A DNA stretch of 64,000 bases from Lepisosteus oculatus (Eukaryota; Chordata; Actinopteri; Semionotiformes; Lepisosteidae): assembly GCF_040954835.1 (NCBI RefSeq), contig NC_090698.1, forward strand, positions 74,506,284 to 74,570,283, in the 5' to 3' direction. Positions 11,526 to 23,400 of the stretch are shown here, in pieces. Positions within the stretch are counted from its first letter, which is position 1. Each line of letters begins with the position of its first letter. Both the position numbers and the translations under genes were made by a program. The notes under the pieces are model-generated. The model worked only from the letters and a program-made list of their open reading frames with translations, was not told the DNA's origin and searched no databases.

Positions 11526-14500
11526 ATGACACACACAATCAAAACTAGAGTTGTGAAAACAGTTCAGCTTCTGAAAGCTCGGGCAGAGAAAACAGAGAAA
11601 GAGCTGTAGCAGCAAAAAAAAAACACTCATTCAATGAGTAACAATATCTGTGCAGTTACTAGCACCACCTACTGGTCCATCTATACCACTTACAGTAGTA
11701 ACCTGGTTTCCCTTAGAAGGACAGTTCCTCTTTCCTTTCCTGCCTGTTTGAAGCAGGTGTTCATGTTATAGACTTGCCCCAGGCCCTCCTGCTGCAGTGT
11801 GTCGGTTCTCGGGGATCTGCCTGAGCACGTTTGGCAAGTGGCTCTGACCAGGAGCTGGCAGCTGTACCCCCAGTGCTCCGCTGTACCCCCAGTGCACTGC
11901 TTGGCCTACATCTCAGAGGCTTCCTACTGACTTGGAAGCAATCAGACAACTTGTATTACTGAACTGGGGGCAGACGGCACCTCTATCCTCTTCCTACTGT
12001 AAATGTCAGAGTCCTTAAGCCTGGAAAGGGATACCCCCCCACAGTTCCACTGATCAGCCTTATATGATGTGCCCCAACCCCCTTCACCCGTGAAAAGCCC
12101 TTTATCTGTTGTCACAATTGTATTCATTCATATCATTCTTTTATTTGTTTTATTCCAGTGTGTCTGTCTGGGTTCACCTGCCCAAGATTTAGTTTCCTCC
12201 ACTCGGTGAGGTGGTGAGATACTCAAATCAGTCAGATTCTGGCCTTCGTGTTTTGCAGTGAAGGCTCCATCTTTAGGAGCTGGGTCCAAGGGGGACCCTG
12301 GGGGGGCCGCTCACCGAGACGCTGCGGCTGGGGCCTCTCGCTATGAATCAGCCCTTTCGGTTTCCCCTGACTTGTGAACATCTGCCAGGTGGCGTGAAGG
12401 CCTGCGTCACCCGCTCCCGAGCTGACTCGCGCTCCCGCCCAGGGCTCTCTGTTTCAGTCAGCGCTGGATCCTCCGGGCCTTCCTGCCAGCTGGGGACTCC
12501 CGGCCCCCCGACAGAGGCGAGCGCCGCCGCGCTCCTGCACGGGGGAGATCAGTCTGCACTACGGCCTCGCTGGAGTCGCGCTGCACCGGCTGAGGGGGCG
12601 CCCGAGGATCCGGCCCACAGCCGCTCACTTGGGAATCTTCTCCGCAGCTTCACCGAGCACTTCAGCCCCTCATCTACAGCCCCCCTCGCCTCCTGCTCCA
12701 GTTCTGCGCTTTTCGCTCCGTCTGACGGGCTGAGGCTGACGGCATTTCTTCAGGTCCACCGTTCTCAGGCAGCTTCTTCACGAAATGAATCATTACAGGA
12801 AATGGTTTGAGATCGAATTTCTTTTAATAAATGTGTTGTTACTTAAATGCTACAGATACCTTATGAAATGTTTTTGTCCTTGAATAATGTGATAGCTAAA
12901 GGATCAGTTAAACATTGGTCTGTTTACTTGTAGGCTGTGAGGTAGGATGGTGTCTCTCGTTGCTGCCTTACAGATCTTAGGTCTTGGGTTCTGTTATAGA
13001 CTGGGAGCACTGTCTGCGTGGAGGCTGTAGATAATGTCAGTCCTTGCTCCGGTTTTCCTCCACCTCCAAGAGGTACTCCAGTGGGATGAAGTGGTTTCTC
13101 TGAATCGTCCCTGTCTGCTTGTGTGTGCATCCTCTCCTCTCCAGGGTGCAATCCCAGGAATATCCAGGTTCCTGCTAATGGATAGATGCATAATATATCC
13201 ACAATTTGCACTGAAGCTGCAACTGTGGGAGTCTTCCTGATACAGACTGAGAGATGATGATTTGAAACTGCTGAAGAATTTCATTAGTAAGGTAGAGGTG
13301 GGTGTCTTCCAGTTCATTCTTTCCTGTAGAGAGGAGAGTGAATGAATGGTTGGAGAGGATTGTTTCTGGCACGTCAGAGAGCAGAAGTGGTCGGTTTTAA
13401 TAGTTATATTCTCTCCCTCCTTGCTGAAATTAGAGAACAAGAGCTGCAGTCTTCCACCTGCTACTGAAGACACCCGGCTGTGGTCCCACGACTCGGGAGA
13501 AGGCAGGGAGATCGCCCTCGCCGCGGTACTGGCCTGCCAGGAGATAAGGAAGAGACTGCTTGAGCTGAGCACCATCCCTGGAGGAGGCCCTCAGGGGTTG
13601 TAGTCAGGCAGTAGATGCTGATCAGGTTCAGAAGAAGATCGGCTTAGACAGTGAAACCAAGGGGAATGCCTCAATCGGACTCTGCCGTGATCGTGTGAAG
13701 CTCACAGACGCCGACCTAAGGTCAATAAAAAGCAATCACTTCCAGAGCTGACATTCACATTTTCACATCCTCCTGTTAGGTTCTTATCCTTTCCTCACCT
13801 GTCGCCAGAGCCTCCCCGCTGCACGTGCTCTCCAGATGTGCTGCTCTTGAAGGGCAGGCCGCTCCTTCCAGATGTGCGAGCTCCCAGCTGGAGAGCCAGC
13901 AGCTGATGCACAGTGGTTCAACACCGGGAGTGATCAAGGCCGCTGTAGAGGTGAGGCTGAACATTGGGTATATAATTCTGATGGGTCTTATGTTATTATA
14001 TTGAATGTTATTACAGATTATATTGTGAATTTGATTAAATTAGATATTATTCTGTGAAAACACATCTGAAAGAGAACATTTTTAATTAAATTTAATGAAA
14101 TCTTAATGTAAGTTCTTAGATGTTTTTCCATTTTTATGGCTGATACTACTTAGTTATTATTTAATAAATTAACCTCATCTAAAGGCAATTTTAATCAGAC
14201 AGATATCACGGCATTTGTTTGGCACAAAATTCCACAAACACATCAGTGAAGTGAAATTTTATAAAAGATAAAATTTAGTTGTTTTTTTTAATTACTTGAT
14301 AAAGTTTCTAAATGTCTCATTTTAAATCAGTCCCCAGGCTGCTTGTGAAAGACTAAGATAACAACAGTTCGATCGTTTCAGTTTAAGAAAAGCAGGCAGA
14401 TCATTATGAAAAAGACTGAACAGAACTCTAAGCCCTGGTTTCCTTTGTAAAGGAAATGACACCTGTGACACAGTAGACTTTACATGCCTGTGGCGCAAGT

Positions 14501-14952
14501 CTTTAAAAGGAATCATGGCCTCAGTATCTGTGTTACCGACAGTGGCAGTAAGACACTGCTCATCTCAGCCCCACTGCTGGAAACTGTCCAGACCTGAGCC
14601 TTCAGAGTCACAGCAAAGCTCTGCGGCTTCGTACCTTCAATCAAAAATACTTCTCAGACGTGGGAAACTATTACTTTAGGTATTTTATTTAACTTTTATT
14701 TTTGGACACCTCAGCAAAAAAGAATAAATCAATAGCAAAATCATTAATTGAATCAAGTGCAACTATATATATATATCAGCAGGGTAGAAAAGTCAGCTGA
14801 AAGATTTGACTAATATTGTCTGGACTCAGAAATGAACCTGCAAGGAGGACTCACTGTGGAGCTGAGCTGCCTCAAAATGTGTTACCATTTGACAAATTCC
14901 ATAATTATTGACATATAATATATTCTATATATTATTAATATATTCCACTCCA

Positions 14953-14991
<39 letters not shown>

Positions 14992-16084
14992 TTAATCAAC
15001 ATACAGGTAGTCATTTAAAAATCACATTTATGGCACAGTAATTTAATTAGTCACATGTAATATTTCGACATTCTTATTTCCATACTGTAATTGTAAACTA
15101 AGCTTTTTAATTATAAAATTAAAATCAGTGGTCAAAACACCAAGTCCACTCAGAATTGATTTGAGCTGATTTTCAAAAACAATTATAATGAGTTTATTAA
15201 CACTGGTGCTCAAAATCTGCTGTTTATTGATCAGCTAGTTAGTGTTAATCTTCACATACTGTAAGTCTTTTTTTAATCTGGAATTCGTTTAAAATGTTTT
15301 GTTAATATTCCTGCAGCTACTACAAGTCATCACAATGTTTTATGTAAACGGAAAATAGTGGTCCATATTATTACACTTTTTTTCTACATAATTCTTGACT
15401 GGAGATTTCTTAAAACACGACGATGAAACTTGATGGTCACGACGGCGGCGTGTCCGGATGCGGAAGGTGCTGGCGAGGGGGTATTATTTATAAAACAACG
15501 CGACAGAAACGGCTCCGACAGTCCTGGAGGTTCATTTTGGTGAAACTGCGGCGAGTGTCTGTTCCACAGCGGCGATGTCGCTGTGTTTAATTTAATAATT
15601 AACTTTAATTATTTAATAGTTTCATCATTATTATTAAATAATTAATTATTTAGTTTAATTCGACTATCATGGAATTCAATTTTTTTAAACCGTTTGTTTT
15701 TAAACGATAACAAACTTCATTGAAAAAAAACACAACCTTTAATTTTAGAAGATGAATTGTTTAAGAAAAGTCTACCGCAGCATCTGTGTGATTCCAAACC
15801 GTCTGCCGGTTCTGACTCGTGCAGTAGCTCTTGTAACTCGAACGGGAGAACTGGGGTCTTACAGCTCTGCCATGTCAGACGTGTTGAAGTCTCTTCTCTC
15901 ACAGCCCTCCCGGTTCTCTGCACCCGGAGCGCACAGACGAGCACAGCGCAGGCGAGAAGCCCTTCCCTGCGCCTCTCAGTGCTCAGTGTAACAGCGCGCT
16001 ACAGAGCGGCTCTCCAGCCTGGTACAGCCCCGCACCGGGCCACACTGCCCCAGACACCAGCTCCGAGCTGGAACATACCGATAC
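11526..16084. other. Unassigned region
   Basis: No gene recognised. A 155-codon plus-strand open frame (12343-12810) lies in GC-rich sequence without a family signature. A 193-codon minus-strand open frame (12994-13575) is Ser-rich with no domain I can place. 14000-15700 is AT-rich and featureless apart from the (ATT)n tract. A CpG-containing TATTTATAAAA motif near 15482 could be promoter-like, but nothing downstream confirms it. Confidence 0.4.
14953..14991. repeat. (ATT)n microsatellite
   Basis: An uninterrupted run of about 13 ATT triplets. Confidence 0.95.
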
Positions 16085-16182
16085 TGATACATACTCACAC
16101 CTGAAGAAGGCTCCACTGCCGAAACTGCCTTTCTTCTCTTTTCAGCCTGGAATAAACCTTTACTTGTTCCTTTGCAGACCGA
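16085..16182 (+). mobile_element. Penelope-like element tail with GAAGAAGG...CCGAAAC motif
   Basis: The block reads CACACCTGAAGAAGGCTCCA, then a short stem, then GCCGAAAC, then a CT-rich tract and TTTACTTGTTCCTTTGCAG. It is a single copy of the unit duplicated at 7011-7150. The stem flanked by CTGAAGA and GAAAC resembles the core of the hammerhead ribozymes of Penelope-like retroelements. Family assignment is inferred. Confidence 0.55.
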
Positions 16183-16185
16183 TAC

Positions 16186-18900
16186 TGTGTGGGGCTAGTA
16201 TATGGCTAATAAGGTAATCTTATCTTATAGATCTTATCTTAGTGGAATGGGTGCAAATAGACTGATATGCGATGGGTTTATAAACAGTGCTAAGTGTACA
16301 AAACGATGTGCTGTATGAATGCAAGTTCTATAGACAGCTTCACATCTGTCGGAAAGGTTACTGTACACTACATGTTAAACATGGTTAAACCCTGACAGTG
16401 TAAGAACTGTGGGCCCAACTCTTCTGAATAAAGTTCAGATAAGATATGTATCTCAGGAGAGGCACCGCAGTGTTGCTGACAGAACAAGACCCGAGGTCAC
16501 GCTGCTGCACCCGGACTGAAGGGCCGCTCGGAGCCGGGCTGGCGACTGGCGAGTGCACAGCTCAGCGGCAGGGATCCCCACGCCGCGACCGGCACCCGGA
16601 ATGGAACCCCAGTGGTCAAAACACGGTTTAAAGTGGTCATTTGTGGTGGCAGAACGAACTTGGAAATAATAGAAATAAATTCATTGAAAATGAAGAGCGT
16701 GTTTTTTTCCTCCTCTATATTTCCGTTTGTTTCTCGTGTGTTGTATGGACGTTGCCTCTTTAAAGCGATGTGCGGTGCAAAGCAGGTCAGGGACTGAGCC
16801 CAGGGGCTCAGCGCCGGACACACCCAGAGCTGCCGGGCGAAATGACTTGGCCATCTCGACTCTTTCCAGCGCACCGAGGCCGACCGTCTGCACTGCGGCT
16901 CGGGGAGAGAAGTCTCTAATGAGCCACACTCCACACTCCGGATCCGCGGGAGGTCTTGTTTTCGTGCGTGTGCGGGGGGCGTCTTTTCTGAGAAGCGTGC
17001 AGGGGGCGACGGCTCCATGTCTGCCCTACATACGGCTCACCGCAGTGGAGCCGAGAGGCGCAGGTGCGCCGTACAGCTCGCAGGTACAGACTCCCACCGC
17101 ACAGCGCGCCGGGGGGCTCACAGCTCCCTCCCCGGCGCTGCCCCCGGAGCCGACCGCCGGCCCGGGCGAGGCGCCGGGCCCCCCTCCCCCCGCGCAGCTG
17201 ACCCGCCTGTGCGGGCTCACTGAGGGCTTGAGTCCTGTTTCACGGCGGGCAGCTGGCCCTCTCCTGCCCTCTGCCCTCTCCTGCCCGCCCGTGCGGTGGG
17301 GCTGCGGGCGCCCTGTGGTCTCTTTGAGACAGCGCCGCGCTGCGAGGGAGGGGAGAGCCGGTAGGAAGGCTGGGTCGGGCGCAGATGGAGAGATAGCAGC
17401 TCTCACAGGAAGATGCGGCACCCCCCCAGCTGCGCCTTTAATTTGTTTTGAGAAGAGAGAAACAAAAGGCGCCGATTCCGAGAAGGCTCGCAGTGAACCT
17501 GATGAATTCAGACTACAGCCGAGCCCAGCATCCCCCCTCTTACCGCAGGGCTGCTGGCGCTGTTTCTCGAGTAGAGTCTTGTCCCGTTGAGTTGAGAAAA
17601 AGATCCCTGTATTTTATACGCCTAATAGAACATACTGTTCTGAATGCCAGTGAGTTATTGGCTTGTAGGAGAGAATTCTTCAGACAGTGCCAGCGCCGGA
17701 GCAGTGGGACAGGGCGCACTAGTTGGGAATGAACACCGGAAGTCCACAGTCAAAGTGTTTCCGTTAATAAAATGGATGCGTTAATACAGCAGGCTTTTCA
17801 AGGTGCACAATCACATACTTGGGGTTCTTTTCAGAAACTGGTAATGGGGTGATGTTACAGACCTGATGATCATCCTGGGTCGCTGCTCACCGCTGTTTGA
17901 AGCCGCCTCCACTAAGCAAACAGAAATAAATGAGACAAGCAGGTTCCCATCCATACTGCAGAGAGAAGGGGCTCTGCTCTGAACGCCCCACTGCAGAGCT
18001 CTGCCACGCCGGGCGCTGGCCCCGGGGACTCGTGTCACCTGCCTGCGCGCCAGGCGGTTCTCTCTCTCTGGAGACACCCCTGTCCCACTCAGAGTGTCCA
18101 CGGGACAGGCAGTGAGGTGAGTCGGACTGTGGGATCGGCGGGACCAGCGAGAGGTGGTTCCCTCAGGGGATTACCACCGATCCCAACACACGAGCTGGCA
18201 CTGCTCAGAGCACAGCGCACAGAGCACAGAGCACAGCGCACAGCGCACAGCGCACAGCCACTGGTGGAAGGAAGACCAGGCGCTGGCTTGTAGAGCAGAG
18301 TGCACTGAACTCTGAACTGGGGCGATTGGCCACATGAGAGAACAATATCCCTGTCTTTCCGACACAGGGCTGGAAACTGTCAAAGATTCAGCTAAATAAT
18401 CCTATTGCAGAGAAACACATGCAAGTCCACTGCTCCAGAAAGAAAGAAATAAACTCTCAAGTTCATGAGGCAACGGATTCTTCCACCATGTTTTTATATT
18501 CTGGTTTTCTGTTGTTTCATGCTGTGAACAATAAATACACTTCCCACAGAAACAGACTGTCAGACCAGAGCCGATGTTTAATTCTGTCAAGAAGCCAGGA
18601 GAAAGCTTCAGACACCGTACAGCACACAAGGTACCAAGCTGCAGAATGTGATGATTCAGAATCGCAATGCTCTGGCACAAATATAAGTCTGCTGAAGTCT
18701 GTTGTACACCAGTGGTGACTTTTAAAAGCACAAGCTTCTGTGAGTCTGGTATTAATGATCAGATTGGAACCCTAATTGTTTTTGGGACTCCTGGGACTGA
18801 CAGAAGGGGAGTTCCTGTTCCTGTTATTGTCATGAAACACGAAAACCCCCTCAGGTCTGCCAGCTGAATCCGAGACCTAATCTTGAAGAGCGAAAAGGTC
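16186..18900. other. Unassigned region with CpG island at 16.5-17.4 kb
   Basis: 16500-17430 is strongly GC- and CpG-rich and therefore open in several frames (for example 16727-17590). No domain, splice pattern or start context identifies a product. 18200-18260 is a small CACAG-rich microsatellite. It could be the promoter region of a neighbouring transcript, which is not demonstrable here. Confidence 0.45.
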
Positions 18901-19140
18901 ATATATCTGAGATCTGAGAACCTGACAGAGTGCAACAGATCAACAGTGTGTCAGAACCCACACCACTCTGCTCCTGAGAGAACACAGAACTGCAGCAGAT
19001 TCACAGTGGGTCAGAACCCACACCACTCTGCTCCTGAGAGAACACAGAACTGCAGCAGATTCACAGTGGGTCAGAACCCACACCACTCTGCTCCTGAGAG
19101 AACACAGAACTGCAGCAGATCCACAGTGGGTCAGAACCCA
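18901..19140 (+). repeat. 60-bp minisatellite, three near-identical units plus one diverged
   Basis: Units at 18961-19020, 19021-19080 and 19081-19140 are almost identical and exactly 60 bp. 18901-18960 is a half-diverged first unit. Because 60 is a multiple of three, one frame repeats a 20-residue segment (HHSAPERTQNCSRFTVGQNP), but there is no sign that it is a gene. Confidence 0.95.
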
Positions 19141-19719
19141 ATGGCCCAGGATTCTACAGAGGCGATGGTCTTTTTCACAGCAGGAGCCCATATCATTAGT
19201 GCAGCTCGCACTCATCCAGCAGTGCTGATTACAGATAGCAGAGAGCCGATCCTTACCCTCTCCTCAGCTGTCCATTCTGAACTTTGCTTTGCTGTTTCTC
19301 TACATTTCACTTTCCACTTACTGCAGCGTCTTCAGCCAGGTTTCACTTGAACTCCTCCGTGACTGCGGGGGGACGCCACTGGGCAGGACGACCCCTCCTG
19401 CTGTCCTCAGTGACACTGCCACACTGGCTCTCATAGCACTCTGGTTAAACTTGCTCTGTTTCAATTGCTGATGGTAAAAAATGCTCCTTTTCTTGATCAG
19501 CACTTCTGTAAACCACCAGCTTTCCAGGGGTGATGAACCCACAGGTTCTGAGAAGAGACACGATCAACAACGCTGGGGGCTCTGTCTCAAGTGACAGACA
19601 GACAGAGACTTGCCTGATCATCAGAGCATAAGACCTACCAGTAATAATAATAAAAACAACAATAATAATAGTAATCTCAAATATGAATACAAATCTCAAA
19701 ACACTTTCAAAATTTAAAT
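19141..19719. other. Unassigned region downstream of cd8b
   Basis: No gene recognised. AT-rich microsatellite-like sequence occurs near 19640-19680. Confidence 0.4.
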
Positions 19720-19725
19720 TTTATT
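19720..19725 (-). terminator. Candidate cd8b polyadenylation signal (AATAAA)
   Basis: AATAAA on the minus strand lies about 700 nt downstream of the predicted cd8b stop codon. This would give an ordinary-length 3' UTR. The choice among AT-rich signals is inferred. Confidence 0.45.
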
Positions 19726-20286
19726 GATGTCATAACAATTATAACATGACGTGAAAATCTGTAATTATTCAATTCTCTCACAAATGAAGAAAACTATATT
19801 CTCGCAGCACATAAAAATTCAAAATAAGAAATAACTGAATGTAATGACAATACCGTGGACACAGTAAATCTGGATACACTTTTATCCTATTTACATTTGT
19901 ACAATAAAGCCGATGACACAGTCAGCACAGTGGCCATACATTTGAAAAACAGAAGGTTGTGTTTTGCAGAGCAGTAATTGCAAAGCTAGCGCCTCAGACA
20001 GTGGGACTGCAGCCATCAAGGAACCTGTGAGTGTTCAGTCTTGTGTTCAGTTTGTGTTCTGTATTCATGTTCTATGTTGTATTCAGTTTACATTGTGTTC
20101 TGTATTGTGTTCAGTTTGTGTTGGGTGTTCTCTGTTCTGTTTTCAGTGTTGTGTTCAGTTTGTGTTGTGTGTTCAGTGTTCTGTTCAGTTTGGGTTGTGT
20201 GCAGTCTTCAGGCTCTATTCACACAGTGATTGAAACAGATTCTTATTTACACAGACAGTGCAGCTCTCTTTACAGAATAATTCAGG

Positions 20287-20330
20287 GATTGACTCTGGAT
20301 TGACTCTGGATTGACTCTGGATTGACTCTG
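20287..20330. repeat. 11-bp tandem repeat (4 copies) in the cd8b 3' UTR region
   Basis: Four consecutive GATTGACTCTG units. Confidence 0.9.
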
Positions 20331-20427
20331 GCTTCTGGTTTGCGTGTAAATGCCTGGACAAACTGCTCAAGCCTGTGCTGCACAGCAGAAAACATCCTGG
20401 TGAGCTGAACGCCTTGGACAGTCTGCT

Positions 20428-20455
20428 CTAGAGAAGACCTCGTGACAGAGGAGAC
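20428..20455 (-). CDS. cd8b: cd8b exon 6, candidate terminal exon
   Basis: A strong acceptor (CATCTTTTCTTCTTCAG) is followed, in the phase required by exon 5, by eight codons (SPLSRGLL) and TAG. This gives a short tail ending ...FTKRSPLSRGLL. It is the only acceptor/stop combination I checked that fits well. Alternative last exons downstream cannot be excluded. Confidence 0.6.
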
Positions 20456-23400
20456 CTGAAGAAGAAAAGATGCACAAGAGACAATCATCATGTGAAAAGA
20501 CCACCTCAACGTCTGGCTATCCTTCTCTCTGACTATCCAGGTGAACAGCGTCAGAGTTAGTTCTTAGGTCCATCAATGAATTGTGAGACCGTGTTCGAGG
20601 ACACTGTGGGAGATTGCAGGACACCGCAGGACACTGCGGGACACTGCGGGACACTGCTGGACATGGCAGGCGGACATGCCCATCTCCCTAACTCAGGAGA
20701 GAGCCCCACTTGCCTTCTGTGCACCTCGTGCTGCAGCAGCCTCAGTTCATCTCAGCTCCCGTGTCCTGATGGAAGACACAGTGAAAGGCTCAGCAGTCAG
20801 GACTGGTCGCCGTATTTGCAAAACAGCACCAAAATCTGTCAAGTGCGGACATCCCAAAAGCAACACCAATAGTCTGTTTTTAAGTGCACATATACTATAT
20901 TTTCAGGTACAGAACTTTGAAAGTCCAGAACAGTGCCTTTTTAGACACAAATCAGCACAGCTTTTCCTAAAGAAACCACAAGCCGTCAGAGGGACTGGCT
21001 TTTGATGGACAGAATCAAGCAACATTTCCATCACACGAGTGAAAATTAAAGCTACGAATCACCTAACGCACAGGGGATCTGCTGGAATGTCATAGTAACA
21101 TCGATCACTCCTTAAAAATGCCATTTTCAAGTTTAAAAGATCTCAAGACACAGCAAAACTGCCTAAGAGGATGCATGAACTGTCACAGGTTGGTGGTACA
21201 GTATATCTTCACCAGATATAAACAAGTTCTCATTGACAACAATCACCTGGAGATCTGTTAGCACAGGGGTGTATTTTGCTGTGAGTGAAGGTTATTGTGC
21301 AGGAGGGCAAGAGCTGTGTCCCACCCAGGACTGGAACCCTGAACCCCCCCTCCTGTTTTCAAAGCCCTGACCACTCCTCCATGCTGCTGCCACAGCATTG
21401 TCAAACCTGTGCTACTGCCCTAACATACAACACCTGTGTTTCTCACAGTCAGCCCTTGCGGGTCTGAGCCTGGTGCAGGGAAGACGAGCTCCAGTCACTG
21501 AGTTCTGCTGGTGCTGGGCTTGGCAGGTGTGAATTTAGAGCACGATCACAAGTTGCAGGTAGACTGATCTGCAATTACTGTATATCTGGTGCAGCATCTT
21601 TGCAAGAAACTCGAGTCCTCCTGTAACTGTAACTGTCTTACGCATTCAGGCAGAGGGTGAACAGTCTCCTGAGCATGTCTGAAAGGGCACTGCGTGTGGA
21701 CATATGGGCTCAGAGCCACACAGCCTTGTCGAGGACAGAGGGACCAGAGTCTGTAGGGAGTCCACTGGCAGGTCTTGAGGATGGCCATTACCTGGTCAGT
21801 GGTCAGTGTGGTCCGTATCAACACCGTGCAAGTCGGAGTGGTCAGGAGTCATGTAAATGGACCCCTTCCATTAGGACACCTGGCCAGGCTGCACAACAGC
21901 AGATCCCCTGACATCCACTCAGTGCAACAACCCACATGCAGCTAGACACATAATTGCCACTTGAAATTCATCTGGTCGAGCATAATTATTGCCTTTGTTC
22001 TCACCCAAAGGAACACGTTACCTCTTCGTGAATCTGTGACGACACTTCTTGGGCAGTCCTGCAACAGAGGAGCGGTCATTGTAGCTCGCAGCAGCGGCAG
22101 GTGAAGCTCTCGGTGCACACGGCGCTTTCAGAAGAACATTGCTGCACGCACTTTCTTTCAGCACGCACACATGGAGAGGAAGTGGCAAACACACACGTGT
22201 GCACAACAGACCGCGGCGTGAGCCGTTCAAGGCAGGAGGTACAGTACAGCTGAAATATTGATCCCTCACAAGCTTTCAATACAAGTGAGCATGCTTCTGC
22301 GCTCAGAACTTCTTACACTGAAAGGATCAGAACGGCGGTTTAAATACACACGAAAACCATGACATGAGCGAACATTCCTAAGCAACAACATAAAAAAATA
22401 TATAAAATACCTGAATTTACTTCTTTTAAAAGCTTGTATGGTTTCCACATCGAAGTGACCTGCTAATATCTAATAGTCACGTTTCAAGAGTAAAACACAC
22501 GGTTGGAACCGGAACCAGACTATTACCAGAACTTTCGAGTCCAACTGAAAACCCCTGCAGGTGCATTTCGCCTGGGGCTCGGGGTGATTTCGCAGGTGAC
22601 AGGGCGGCGCCGGCACTGACACCAGGAACAGCGCTGTCCCGCTGAGGACCGGCTCTGGTTCCGACAGCCCGCTGGGTCTGAGCTGCCGCTGTACTTTATT
22701 TCGGATCGACACCGTTGAGTTTTACAAGGAGTAGAATTAGGAGACGCGATGATACGTCTTCGGAAATCGTTTCTTGTTATTAATTTATCATAAGCACACT
22801 CCTTCGAAGGTAACCCGTTTGATGGTGCCCAGTATTGATTTAGAACGATCCACTTGTCGTATTTTAATAATGACACGCGGGGAAGAAAGAACGGGGAATT
22901 TGGGAGCTGTTTCTGCCTGACCTCAGCTGTTAGGGACATTGAACAGGGACCCAGGACCCCGAGTTTCCTCTCAAACCCTGACTTGTCTGGGGACCCAGAA
23001 AGGGAGGAGCCGGGGTCCCACCCCAGTGAGGTGGCAGAAAAGATCCAGACACGGGACGGAACTGAAGGAAAATCTGGGAAACGCCTGGGCTCGTGTCTTT
23101 TGTTAAAAGGCGAGATTATTTCCTTCTAGGTGTTCAACTAGACTGTGCGCGCCGAGCGATTCCTCGTTAGGGTTGTTTTAATAGAGGGAGAAAAAACACG
23201 CTGCTCACTCCAACGATTTGGCAACATAAAACCGAAGAGTCCACTCTTTAAATTTTCAACACATTTCGTAATCTCCCGTCCATCGTGAGTTAAGAACTGT
23301 TGCTAGAAACATTTGCTTTTCGCACCACAAATCGGAATGTGAAAATCGGGTGTAGGTGTATTTTAGCAAGTTATCGATAAAGTGTTGTCGATTATTTCTT

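Noticed and set aside
12343-12810. 155-codon plus-strand open frame
   Set aside because: GC-rich, Ser/Pro/Ala-biased, no motif, and no splice sites or start context that distinguish it from chance.
12994-13575. 193-codon minus-strand open frame considered as a CD8 alpha relic
   Set aside because: Lacks the paired V-set cysteines, the core tryptophan and the DxGxYxC motif in any frame.
16727-17590. 287-codon plus-strand open frame in a CpG island
   Set aside because: No recognisable domain, low-complexity composition, and overlapping open frames on the other strand; expected by chance in such GC-rich DNA.
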